DNA of 64,000 bases from Symbiotaphrina buchneri (lineage: Eukaryota > Ascomycota > Symbiotaphrinales > Symbiotaphrinaceae). The position numbers and the translations under genes were made by a program. The notes under the pieces were generated by a model, which was not told the DNA's origin, ran no database searches, and was given only the letters and a program-made list of their open reading frames with translations. Positions 22,997 to 33,518 of the stretch are shown one piece after another (within the stretch, counting starts at the first letter, position 1; each line of letters begins with the position of its first letter). Location: positions 161,215 through 225,214 of the forward strand of contig BCIG01000034.1 of NCBI GenBank assembly GCA_001599915.1, given 5' to 3'.

Positions 22997-23492
22997 GCTC
23001 GACTGTGATGCTTTCGGCTCCCGGTTGCTGGATCGGGGATGCGGTGTGAAGGCTCATGTGCACGTGGGAGGGACGCCGGAGATCGATGGATGAAGATCCT
23101 TTGGGGGATTTTTGAACGTTTATACTTTGGTGAGGAAGGGCTTAGGGCAGAGTGAGATCGGTTGCTATATGTATGTAGCTTTTGGGAATAAGGATGGTTT
23201 GTGCAGATCAATGGCAAAACTTGAAAGAACATTGTATATGTTCCGACGTACCCACCAAAAAGGTCTACACCAGTGAATCAACGTCCATTGAAAGAGAAGT
23301 CCCCACCGTAAATCTAATCTACGATAAGAGAGGTAAACACATTGTTCAATCCATGTGAATTTACAATGTACAATCGTATGTTATGGAAGTTTATCTACGA
23401 TGCAATGTCACGGTTGAGTTAGATCGCATTGATATCGATAGCAGTGAGTGAGGCATGGATGCAACATCGAGCTCTAGTTACCTACGGTATAT
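22997..23492. other. Intergenic, no gene recognised
   Basis: This 496-base spacer lies between the convergent MFS and SDR genes. A phrase AATCTAATCTAC near 23312 matches the start of the 25-nt unit repeated at 27081, perhaps by chance. Nothing else was recognised. Confidence 0.4.
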
Positions 23493-24605
23493 TCATTGAA
23501 TTCCGGGAATGTTGCACAATGCACTGCTATCATCCTCGCCCCTAATGCAACTTCCCCAACACCCCCCCTTCCCATGCGGCCTCGTCAACCTCCTCCAGCC
23601 CTCCTCATAGAACCCCGCCATCTCCTTGCCTACCCTCAGGCTCCTCGTCTCCTCATACGCCCTCTCCACCTCCAGCACTCTATTCCCCGCAACCCACAGT
23701 CCCGCCCCATGCAGCTTCTCATCCGCAGCCGCGAGCAGAATCGCCTTCGCCACGCCATCGGGCTCGTTCAGCGGCAGGTCGTCTCCGAAGAGCTTCATGT
23801 TCTCGGCGCCTGCGAATGTCGTGTTGACCATCCAGGGGCACACCATGTTGATCCGCGTGCCATTGTACACGGGCGTGAGTGTACGGAATGAACGTAGCAG
23901 TTGGGTCACGGCGCCTTTGGTGCCCCCATAGGCGGCGACGGGAGCGGTGTCTTCGTACCCGGAGACGGAGGATGTCAGCACGATGCTGCCGGTTTTGTGG
24001 GAGCGGGCGAAGGAGAGGAGGGCGAGCTTGATGGCTGCAAGGGGCGAGCGAGCAGTTAGCTTTGCGTGCGTGTGTATGTTATGAGGATTATGGGAGGATG
24101 GGAAGGGAAAGGGGAGACGTACTGTTCAGCACGCCCACGAGGTTAATCTGGATCGACGGCCACGCGCAGTCTTTCTCCAGATACTCGAGCGACAACCAAT
24201 CCTCATGCTCATGGATCCCCGCGTTCGCGCACACGATATCCGGCGGGCCGAACGTCTTCGTCGCTGCGGCGAAAAGCTCTTTCAGTGATCCGAAGTTCGC
24301 CACGTCCGTCTTTTGGCATCTCACATTCCTGCATTGACAATAAGTGTCAGTCTCTGCTCTACCATTCAATCGTAATCCAGAATCGAAGCGTATACGTACG
24401 GACCAATACTCTCCGCCAGCTTGTCTCCCCCGGCTTTGTCAATATCCCCGAACGTCACGTTTGCGCCGGCATGCGCGAAGAGTGTCACGGCTGCGCGCCC
24501 GATCCCGCTGGCGCCGCCGGTGAAGACGACGTTCTTGCCTTTGAGGTTGGTGAAGATCGATTCGTCGATGGGGACCTCGTGGTCCCAGAGCTTGGATTCG
24601 CTCAT
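23493..24605 (-). CDS. Short-chain dehydrogenase/reductase, 15-PGDH-like
   Basis: Three minus-strand exons (24400-24605, 24123-24328, 23493-24034) total 954 nt, 317 residues. The Rossmann motif is VVFTGGASGIGR, followed by acidic FGDIDK (NAD preference would fit), KTDVANF, and CANAGIHE in place of NNAG. The serine strand is IVLTSSVSGY and the catalytic pair sits in YGGTK. The C-terminal part has VCPWMVNTTF and a long tail ending near a cysteine pair. This layout recalls fungal SDRs related to 15-hydroxyprostaglandin dehydrogenase, which oxidise secondary alcohols. The substrate is unknown. The gene is divergent from the FAD monooxygenase, with 482 bases between the starts, so the two could share control. 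Confidence 0.83.
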
Positions 24606-25087
24606 TATGAGGTTCTGTCTGTCTAGACTGGGGCAGTGACGGAGGGCAGAGAGGCGATATTGGGTATGCGCTTCACCAATCCCAGATCATGGGGGAAGCA
24701 GCTCAAGGTCGAACTTTTCCAGTTGACCAATCAACGAGCCCATACGAGCTGTTGGAGATTATCTTTGTTCTTGTTGTTTGGTAATGTGAAGGAGTCGGAG
24801 GATGATTGATTAGCCTCATCGGGTAATCTCCACAACCCCCGCCGCAGTGATTCCCGGGGCGCCGCTTTCCCCCTTCAACCCCACATTTACTATCTATGGA
24901 ACGGCCGTGCATACCTCCAAGGGTGATTGGAGGAAATCAATGTATTACTATGCCATAGTGATGGTGGAGGGCATCCGTTGGTCATTTCGGGCTAGCCAGC
25001 CTTGGGTCCAAACAAAGGTACAATCGACTACAATGTCCAAATAATGAATGGAGACAATAAGCATTGCATATACACCGAAAGCTTGCG

Positions 25088-26669
25088 ATGGATGCGACAG
25101 GCGCAGAGCCGACGACGGCAACGACAGATGTCCCATTTGACTGGACGACGTATCGCCAGGACAAGGAACCTATCCCGTCTACCGAGTATGAAGAACATCA
25201 GGTCATCATCGTCGGAGCCGGTAAGTAGAGGATCCCAAATTCCGAAGACTCATGAAGGTCCGTATGTTTACTGACACACACAGGTCCCACGGGTCTCTTC
25301 CTGGCCCTTAAGCTTGCGCAGCAAGGGATCGACGTGCTCGTCCTCGAAGCCGAGTCCAAGATCTCCGATTCCCCACGAGCAGCCGCGTAGGTTCTACTTC
25401 TCTCATTTCATCCTCCCTCTTATCCCCCAGGCCTTGCTCCGAACCTAGCAGCCGAAACTAATCAGCCACCGTATGCTGCAGGTATATGCCAATCGTGATG
25501 CACGAGATGGAGAAGATCGGCATCCTAGAGGACTTCATCCCGCTGGCGCACCAGACGAACCGCGGCGTCGAGTTCCGCACCCCCGCCTACAAGGGCAACG
25601 AGCTGTTAGGCGTGCTAGGCCTGCATCTCCTCCCGAGCGGCATCAACCGCTACCCCTTCATCAGCCTCATCGCGGGGCAACACGTCCTCGCCGGGTTGAT
25701 CCTTGAGCATGCCTCCAAGTTCCCGAACTTCCATATCCGCTGGGGCGCGCGGTATGCAGGTCTCGAGCGCGACGGCGACAGCGGGGATGGCAAAACACGG
25801 ATCTGCGCCGTCACAGCACTGCAAGGCGAGCAATTCTTCGCCGCGCAGTACATCGTCGGCGCGGACGGGGCAGGAAGCAGCGTACGGCGCAGCCTCGCCA
25901 TCCCATTCGAGGGCTTCACATGGCGGGACTTCCGGTTCGTGGCGACGAACATGGTGTACGACTTCACACGGCACGCAGGCATCGACACCGGCTGCATGGT
26001 CATGGACGGCGAGGACTGGGCGGTGATTGCGCGCGTCGGCCGCGAGGACGAGCCCGGCACGGGCGTCTGGCGCGTGGCGTTCGGTGTCCGCACGGATATC
26101 CCGGATGACAAGATCATGGATGAGGTCCGGCGGAAATTGGAGCTGCTTATTCCCGGCCCGAGACCGCTCGAGTATAAGTTGTTGCAGTGTAATCCCTACT
26201 GGGCGCACCAGCGTGTTGCGAGGACGTTTAAAGTCGGCAATGTCCTGCTGTGTGGAGATGCCGCGCATGTAAGTTCCATACCTCCCCTCCTGTCAAAATC
26301 ACATACCTCCCTGCCGCATGGGCTGACGATTGCGGCGTATCACAGTCCAACAACCCCATCGGCGGCCTCGGGCTAACAACCGGCCTTCTCGACGCTGCGG
26401 CGCTGGGCACGTGCCTCATTCGGGTGCTGGTCAAAGGCGAGGCAGACCCCGACGCACTGCTAGAGCGGTGGGCGCAGGTTCGCCGGAAGGCGTTCGTCGA
26501 GTACACTAACCCGCAGTCGATAGCGGCCAAGCTGCGCATCCACTGCCAGGACGATGAGTACAAGAAGATCCGCGGGGACTTTCTGCAGGCGATTAATGAC
26601 CAAGAGGTCTTGATGAAGATGGCAAGGGCGATGAATGATGTGGTGGAGGATGAGTTTGAGACGGCTTAG
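25088..26669 (+). CDS. FAD-dependent aromatic-ring monooxygenase
   Basis: Four exons (25088-25220, 25284-25386, 25482-26268, 26346-26669) sum to 1347 nt, 448 residues, the usual size for a class A flavin hydroxylase. The dinucleotide-binding VIIVGAGPTG is formed across the first intron, with an acidic LEAE at the end of the second strand. The middle has the conserved DGAGSSVRR. The FAD-ribityl motif LLCGDAAH joins across intron 3 to SNNPIGGLGLTTG. Members of this group (salicylate, 4-hydroxybenzoate, phenol hydroxylases) use NAD(P)H and O2 to hydroxylate aromatic rings. The exact substrate cannot be inferred. An N-terminal extension of about 35 residues precedes the first strand. The divergent SDR and the MFS permease are plausible partners. 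Confidence 0.87.
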
Positions 26670-27769
26670 ATGTCAAGATCGTAGATAGCAAATAGATATG
26701 TTGCTACTCCCCGCCTAGTTCCCAACTCAAAGGTAGTAGTAACCTGATGCTGATAACCCGTCCATAGCTGTTATATCAGGACATACAGGGCATCGAGGCA
26801 GTCGAGGCTCAAAGTATAACTTCTGGAAAGAACTGGGAAATGTAGTGTGCTCTCGACGACGTATGAAAGACGCTATCTGAAGTTCCATGGACTGGGATGT
26901 TCCAATGTGTGCAGTTGTACAAAAATACACATATAGATATTTTCGCCATATATCTTTAGTACCAGGTGGCCTGGTCCTCCTCCAGTCTATCCGGGAGATC
27001 GCTGGTGGTTAGAGGACAACTTTGGAGCGCGCTGTGAGTGAATGGTTTCCGTAGTGATACACTTTAAGATGTCATTGGCAATCTAATCTACAGGAAGTGA
27101 AGACCGTCTAATATGCAAGAGATGCAGACGATCCGATCTATAAGAATTGAAGACAATCTAATCTGCAAAAGGTGAAGATGATCTGATCTACAAGAAGTGA
27201 AGGCGGCGATGGGACAACGACCCTAGGTGCGTGCAGCGATACACTTTGGGATCTCATCAACAATCTAATCTATAGGATGTGAATGCTCAGATGGCACAAC
27301 TAGTATGGTATACTATGGCCAGACACTGTTCCGATATCCAAAAAAATGGTTCAATGCATACTGATTGTTTGTTGGCAGATTTAAAGTTAAGGGAGCTAGA
27401 AGCACCTTGGTCTAAATGGATGGATAGGCTGGATTGACCTTCTGCTCAGAGTTGTACGGTGTTCTTTGCGCATCCGCTGCACGAGGTTTGCTTTGAATTA
27501 ATTAGGGAGATTGGGGTCTTTGATGGTTTCGGTAAGCAATTCGTATTTAGAATGAAATGTCAACCTGAAGAGCCCGTCCTTTCCACCACTGGAACGATAA
27601 CGAACCAGTATACGGCATTGGGCGCAAAGACTAGTTCGAAGGCGCCAAATAGACACAAATAAGCAACTAGACATGCCGAAGTTGAATGTCAGAAAGCGCC
27701 CTGGGTATAAACCAGAATACGTGAAAGTATGAATGCCCACGAATCACCGTAGAAGGCCTCCAAGCCACA
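26670..27769. other. Intergenic spacer containing a tandem repeat
   Basis: No gene is recognised in this 1.1 kb spacer, which separates the convergent monooxygenase and Hsp70-like genes. It contains five 25-nt tandem units (listed separately) and a diverged partial duplication of the repeat with its left flank around 27233-27287. Confidence 0.5.
27081..27205. repeat. Five tandem 25-nt units, with a sixth outlier at 27263-27287
   Basis: Units start at 27081, 27106, 27131, 27156 and 27181, exactly 25 bases apart. The consensus is close to ATCTAATCTACAAGAAGTGAAGACG, with a few changes in each unit. A separate copy lies at 27263-27287 and is preceded by a flank (GATACACTTTGGGATCTCAT) resembling the one before unit 1 (GATACACTTTAAGATGTCAT). 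So the array and its flank seem to have been duplicated once. The length is not a multiple of three and no coding frame is open through it. It may be a minisatellite or a set of protein-binding sites. Confidence 0.85.
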
Positions 27770-30112
27770 CTACTTGAGGCGCTTTGGATCATTGTAGTTG
27801 ACCACCGTCTCTCCAAGGACCTCGTCGCTCTTGGCCACGCAACGGAAGAGTAGATCTCCTTCCTTCGCTCCGAACTTGGCTTGGATGGTATACTCCAAGT
27901 TGTAGACAACGCCTCTGTCAGGTGTCTTGACTGAAGAATACTTCTCCAGGTCAACACGAGAGAAATCCATTTCGATTTTGCCAGTCTTGTAGATGCCTGA
28001 GTCGCAAAGGTCAATACAGCTGTAAGGGCGCGAGAATATGAAATCTACCTTTCTAGTAAACATTCAAGGCCGCTTTGTTAGCCGTGGCGGTGGTGTAGAT
28101 TCCAATCTCTCTGTGTAGAGAATCGGTGAAATGCGCATGCTCGCAGCTGAAGGCTTGAGAGATCCATCTTTCCTGGTCGATGTCATCGTTCTGTGAGTGT
28201 TAGCCGACCCTGAGACTACCGACATGTGTATTATCTGTCTTACCTTTGCAATAATCCATTTAATTGGGTCACCATATTGAGCGTTGTCTTGGAATTTTGC
28301 ACTTGAGGCGTCAAGCTCTCTCTTGGTCCCACGAGCCCCGTTTTTCATGATAAATCCATAATATCGACGGCAACGCTTCGCGGACGCACCAATTCCCTCC
28401 AGACCACGTATAGCGGCGCCATTCACAATGGCTCCTTGGCTGAAAATGTTTAGCGCTCAAGCAGACGAAGGATGCTAATTGGAATAAGGACTGGAAACAA
28501 CGTACGGCTGCGGCGGGCCGGTCAATTCGATGATCCGTCCGCTCGTGTCAATCCAAGCTTCAAGACGTTTCCTGAGATACCTCGACTCCGAAAAGCCGCC
28601 TACCATGATGATTCTCTGTAGTTTACGTCAGCATTTGGAAGTTGACAGATAGGCGTTATATTACCGTGATTTTCGGTCTTCCCGCTGTTTCTGCGCTTCT
28701 GCGATCTGCCCTTCAAGGAGCTTGATGATATTGTCGATGGCAGGGTCGAACAGGCATTTGAGATCCTTACTGAACAAAGGTCGGTCAGCTGATCCTCACT
28801 GTATAAAACGGCAAACGTACTTCGAGAGCTTGACGATCCGCTCATCGTCGTCATAGTATTGAGGGTTGAAATGTTCTCCCGGTAGACGTAGAGGTAATTC
28901 ATGCACCTCAGTCTGGCTCTCTGTAGGGAAGTCCATTTTCACGCGTTCAAATTCAAGCATGAACTTGCTCCCAGGGCATTTCTTCTGGACTGGTAGCTCT
29001 TCAAAAGCATCACCAAATCGCCGGATCATCAAGTTATGAAACGCTCGATCAATGGAGGTTGAGCCGCATTTGCCCCCTGGATAGTTGTTCAGATATAGGG
29101 ATCAAATATAGGGATCGAAGCAAGGAGATGATCACGAGAGTACCTACCATCACTGCATAATTCTCGGAAATACGGCGTTGGTTTGAGTTTGGTAACAAGA
29201 TATGTGGTCAAGTCCTAGAGCGAATGATCGATGAGCATATCACGCATATTCAAAAAACAACGCATGTTGACTCACGACGGTGCCACCACCACAATCACAG
29301 ATAATGATGCCTTCCCTACGTATGACATCCTTTTTGAAATGCTTCCAGGCGGTTAGAGCCGCTGCTTCAGGTTCTGTGATCATATGAATCTCATCCTCGG
29401 GACGAGAAGCAAACCCTGCCCTGCGTGCTGCACTGATGGTTGAGCTCTGTCCATCATCGGACCAAACGGCGGGGACGGTAAACCAAAAGTCGATTGCCGT
29501 TTTCTCCAATGCTTTCCCAAACTTCATGCGGAAGTGGTCCATCATATATTTATAGAGCTCGCCGAGGAAGTCAGATGTCAGATCCTCTGCCGTCATGCCT
29601 TCCGGCAACTGCAGAAGGCCCTTCCCTTCCGCCCCTGCTAGAGCAGGATCATCGTATAGTGTGAGCACTGTATTATTGTCAAGTAGCAACTTGAACCAGC
29701 AGAATGAATGCTGGGTCGGCAAGACATTGTAGCCCCATGCCGGTTGTACAGCCTTTTTGTTCCGTTTGCCGCTCAATTCTGACTTGATATCTTCGTCATC
29801 GGAATCGGCCGATGTGGAATGTGGATACGCAATTCGAGTCGGACATTTGGTGACGACGTCGGCGTTCCCGCCTTTGGTTGGCCCGGGCCAGCTGCGGATC
29901 AATTCGACTTCTTTATATGAGTCCGCGTCGGAGGAGACATAACTTATGCCTATACATTTGAAAATGAGTAAGTGGCCACTGATCCTTCAGGATAATGTAC
30001 CTGAATATGTAGTGCCTGACATATATGTTAGATGCTGGAAGTATGCTGGCTCAGTTAGGGACATACCGAAGTCGACGCCGACTATTAGTCTCCGTACAGC
30101 GTTGGAAGGCAT
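27770..30112 (-). CDS. Fungal Hsp70-like actin-fold ATPase
   Basis: This multi-exon minus-strand gene has exons 30067-30112, 30001-30015, 29276-29949, 29148-29214, 28821-29076, 28665-28769, 28506-28613, 28244-28439, an exon from 28190, and a last exon ending at 27770. The phosphate-1 loop LIVGVDFGTTYSG is built from three exons, including a 15-nt microexon. Further actin/Hsp70 landmarks are the TEPEAAAL helix, the phosphate-2 loop IICDCGGGTVVDLTTY across a junction, and the adenosine loop IIMVGGFSESRYL. It is one of the divergent, often cytosolic, fungal Hsp70 relatives that lack a canonical substrate-binding domain. Its role is unknown. The junction near 28062 is uncertain: the exon frame meets TAG at 28053-28055, unless an intron 27986-28061 (GTTTAC..TACAAG) is removed, which gives 603 residues. 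It is divergent from the coiled-coil gene. Confidence 0.8.
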
Positions 30113-31050
30113 CTTTTTGGATGGGTATGTCAGGGCGAGTTGTGACTTGCTTAGATGAGAAGACAGGGGTCTGGCAGTCAACATGACCCTAGGAGGAGAT
30201 GCTTCGAAGCAAAAGGTATGAAGGGCTAGTGGGATGTTGTAGTTGGTAAGGAAGATCGAGGAAGGGAGCAGCAGATCGGCAAAGATGTTTGAGCGAAGTG
30301 ATAAGCGGCGGGAGATCGTCACCAAGAGAAATATTTTCTGGAGTTTGTCAAGCTAATGGGTGAATGGAAAGAAGAGGACGAAAAGAAAGAGTATGACAGA
30401 CTCAGCCGAGATAGAAACATCCAAGCAGGTTAGGCAGGGAATACGGCCTTCGAAGGAGCTTAACCAAGATCTAAGAAATTGGAGAGGGTGATGAGAAATA
30501 AGAATGTCCGTCGAGGAAGTTAATTTGAGGCATAAGGTGTCGATGAAGCCAATGGAACCAATCAATTCCCTTGGTAGATTCAATGGAGAGTAAGCATAGT
30601 ATTTGTATCGGTGGTGAGGTGAGGTGAGCTTGATGGTTTAAAGTGAAGTTGAAGCTGAAGAAATGTGATGATATACAACAAGCTCACTATAAATTGGACA
30701 TGAACAATGCATGCGTATTAAATGAGAATAATGTTCACATGATAACTATCCATTTTTCATATGAGATCTTAGATCTCAATTTTCAACCTCATTCTTTTTC
30801 CTAGCCCATCTCTAATTTGATCCACCGCTGGTGTATTTATCACCTCTTCTCTCTTAGCATACCTTCTCTCTACTACATCTTCTCTCCACTACATCTCCTC
30901 TCCACTACACCTTCTCTCCACTACACCTTATCTGTACTGTACAAGACCCAGTCTCTACCGGGTCGTTTCCTCTTCTCCTTAGCTTCACTCTATTCTTCTA
31001 TTCCCGCCCTCTATCATTTCCCACGTCTTACCGTGTATTCCACATACAAC
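30113..31050. promoter_or_regulatory. Shared spacer between divergent Hsp70-like and coiled-coil genes
   Basis: These 938 bases separate two outward-pointing start codons. The right half is pyrimidine-rich, as is common for leaders of fungal genes, and includes the 16-nt repeats at 30863. The left half (30113-30600) is purine-rich on the plus strand, giving the same pyrimidine-rich leader for the minus-strand gene. A bidirectional promoter is inferred. Confidence 0.4.
30863..30926 (+). repeat. Four tandem 16-nt CT-rich units in the leader
   Basis: The unit CTTCTCTCCACTACA(T/C) recurs at 30863, 30879, 30895 and 30911 with one or two changes each. It lies about 125-190 bases before the coiled-coil gene start, probably in its 5' leader or core promoter. 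Confidence 0.75.
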
Positions 31051-33272
31051 ATGGAGCATACTTCGACTCCAGGGGTGGCTGCCGAGCCTCAGCTGCATTT
31101 CGCAGAGGAATATGCTCGGATTGAATCTCTCAGAGCCAATGACCCGGAGCCTTCCATGAATGATCCGCTATACGCAGGAATGGCGCCAGGCGAAACTTCA
31201 GCGCCCACAACCACGGAAGCGCAAATCCTCGCCCCTCGAGTTGTTGACTCCTCAACCAGTGAAACGCCTGAGCCGCCGAGCTTGAAGATTAAGGCTGTGT
31301 ATCCTCCAGTGAATGTGCCAGAGAAAGCCGACGCAATTACACCGACAGCCACACCAGCTCGCATCCACAATGCTCAAACCACGCATCCAATCGACACTGC
31401 GGTATCTCCTACACCAAGTTTGGAGCCGGAGCGCGAAGAATTCTTGGAGGAGGTGGCAAAGTATACCACTGGCGTTGATCAAGAGGACACCATACGGGTT
31501 GCTGTTCAGGATGCAACGTCGCGAACAGTTGCAGCTACCAAGTCAACTTTAGAGGTCGTTAGCCACAGTGCCGGAGAATTCACACAACTCAGCAATCCGA
31601 CGATCAGTGTCATGAATGATATTCTCCATACAACCACAGATCAAACGCCTATTGAGGCTCTTCAAGCCGGACAGAGTGGGAGTATGAGTCTTTATCCTTA
31701 GCATGATATAATCTCAGTATTGACCATCTTCAACAGAGCGTGGATCTAGAAACATCTCGAAAGGTCGCACTCCTCGATATGTCGACTATAATGAAGAAGA
31801 CGAAGACGACGTTCACGCTCCAGGGAAACGAAGGAAGATGACGAGCGGCGACCGCGATTCTGATGTAATATCCACACTTCTAGGTCTTTGGAATTGACTA
31901 TATACTGATGGACCACAGTATGATCCGGAAAGCCCAGCTAGTCAAGAGCGTCCCACACCGAGGAGGCAGCGAAGGGTACCTTGGGATACCGCTCCAACGA
32001 GCCAAATGACAGCAAATCAGTCCGGCTTGAATGCTCAAGTTGTAATTAAGCGGTCTGCAAGTCAACGACGAGAGTTGTTGAATTCGGTAAGGGCTCAAAT
32101 GCCAGATGCGGCTAGTGAGCTCCAGTCTTGCTTCGAAGAACTCGAGAAACGAGGAAAGGATATTCGGGCGCAGAACAGGGCTCTGCAAGCGCAGAACAGA
32201 GAATTCCGCGCCCAGGTCAAGGCAGCGCTGGAAGACAAGGCCGAGGCTGAGAAAGAGAAGGAAGATTTCCATCAAGAAATTCTGAAGGGAAACAAGGAAG
32301 GCCAATGGGCTGCAGAGGAGGATGAACCTATCCGTCGAAGGTTCCGCTCAATCCGGAATGATATAAAACAGTGGACAAAGGAGTATGCCGCGCCGGATAT
32401 AAACGTACTCAAGAAAAGGATCATGGCTAAAACACCGGAAGTGAAGGCAACGAAAGCCCTTGTTGCCTGTCTCAACCATATCGTTGGCACAGGAGAGACG
32501 GGGACGTTGCGAGGTACAGAGTTCCTGACGGTAGCTTCCGGAGCTATGCTCCTGCAGGCTGTTGTGTCCGAAGATGTAATCCGGAAGGTCGTTGGAAACC
32601 CATTCTTTGCATTCTCTGAATCGGTCCAAGGGGTGGACGAGACAAAACCTGACAATAAGATGGGGACTATCACTTATGGTCAGGCATTGAATAAGAGCTA
32701 CATTGAAACAAGCGGCAAAGGTAAGCATATACCCCTATTGAGAAATCCATCTAATAAGGACAGGTATAGAGCCAGAGGGACACACCTGGCGATGGCAGTT
32801 CCTGAGGCACCATTACGGGAACGGCACGTCGAATATGAAACGGACTGAAGGGCGACTAGCGAAAGCAGCCACATCCCTGTCCAATGAGCTGTTCTCAGAA
32901 ATGAAGCAATATAACTTACTCCGCAACATGAACGATACAGAGCAGAGTGCGTGTACCCAACATCTGACCACCATCATCCATGTCCTTGGCCAACTTGCGG
33001 GGCGGCTGTGGACTCAGAAGTCACGAATCAAGATCGGCCGCCTTGGCCAACCTGGTGCTGTTCCTTACACCGAAGACGACCCAGATTGGGAACCGTCTCG
33101 CAGACAACTTAATATTCACGACAATTATGACCACCTTCAGGGCACGTCCCTCCAAGCTGTCATATTCCCACCAATCCTGGTCTACGGCACGGAAGAGGGG
33201 ACCGACTATGACAAGTACAAGGTCTGGCTGAAGGGAGAAGGCTGGTTTGGGCACCCCGCTCTCAAGAAATGA
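31051..33272 (+). CDS. Coiled-coil protein of unknown function
   Basis: Four exons (31051-31681, 31737-31864, 31919-32720, 32770-33272) sum to 2064 nt, 687 residues. The first 210 residues are acidic, proline/threonine-rich and probably disordered. Next is a basic patch GKRRKM that could serve as a nuclear localisation signal, beside an acidic EEDEDD run. About residues 290-345 form a strong heptad-like coiled coil (ELEKRGKDIRAQNRALQAQ and onward). The C-terminal 350 residues are mixed helix with TWRWQFLRHHYGNG and LFSEMKQYNLLRN, and look globular. I do not recognise the family. The start codon faces that of the Hsp70-like ATPase across 938 bases, which hints at co-regulation. Low-complexity N-terminus plus coiled coil plus globular tail would fit a scaffold or chromatin-associated protein, but this is speculation. 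Confidence 0.7.
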
Positions 33273-33518
33273 CACAGAAGTGGTGTTCCTGGGCTCTCTT
33301 CTTTCCTTTGCCTTGGTGCTACGACGTTTGTCGTCGGGCAACTACACTCTCCCTGATTTTTCACTGCTTATTTTACTTTTTATCTTGATCTTCCACAAAA
33401 GCTACATCGTTCTGCAGCCATATTTGAATACAGGAAAATTGTCTCTTTTTCCCGTCAATGGCACATCTCCATTTCCACAATACAGTTAACCGCATCCGAA
33501 ATGCTAATTCTATGGTTT

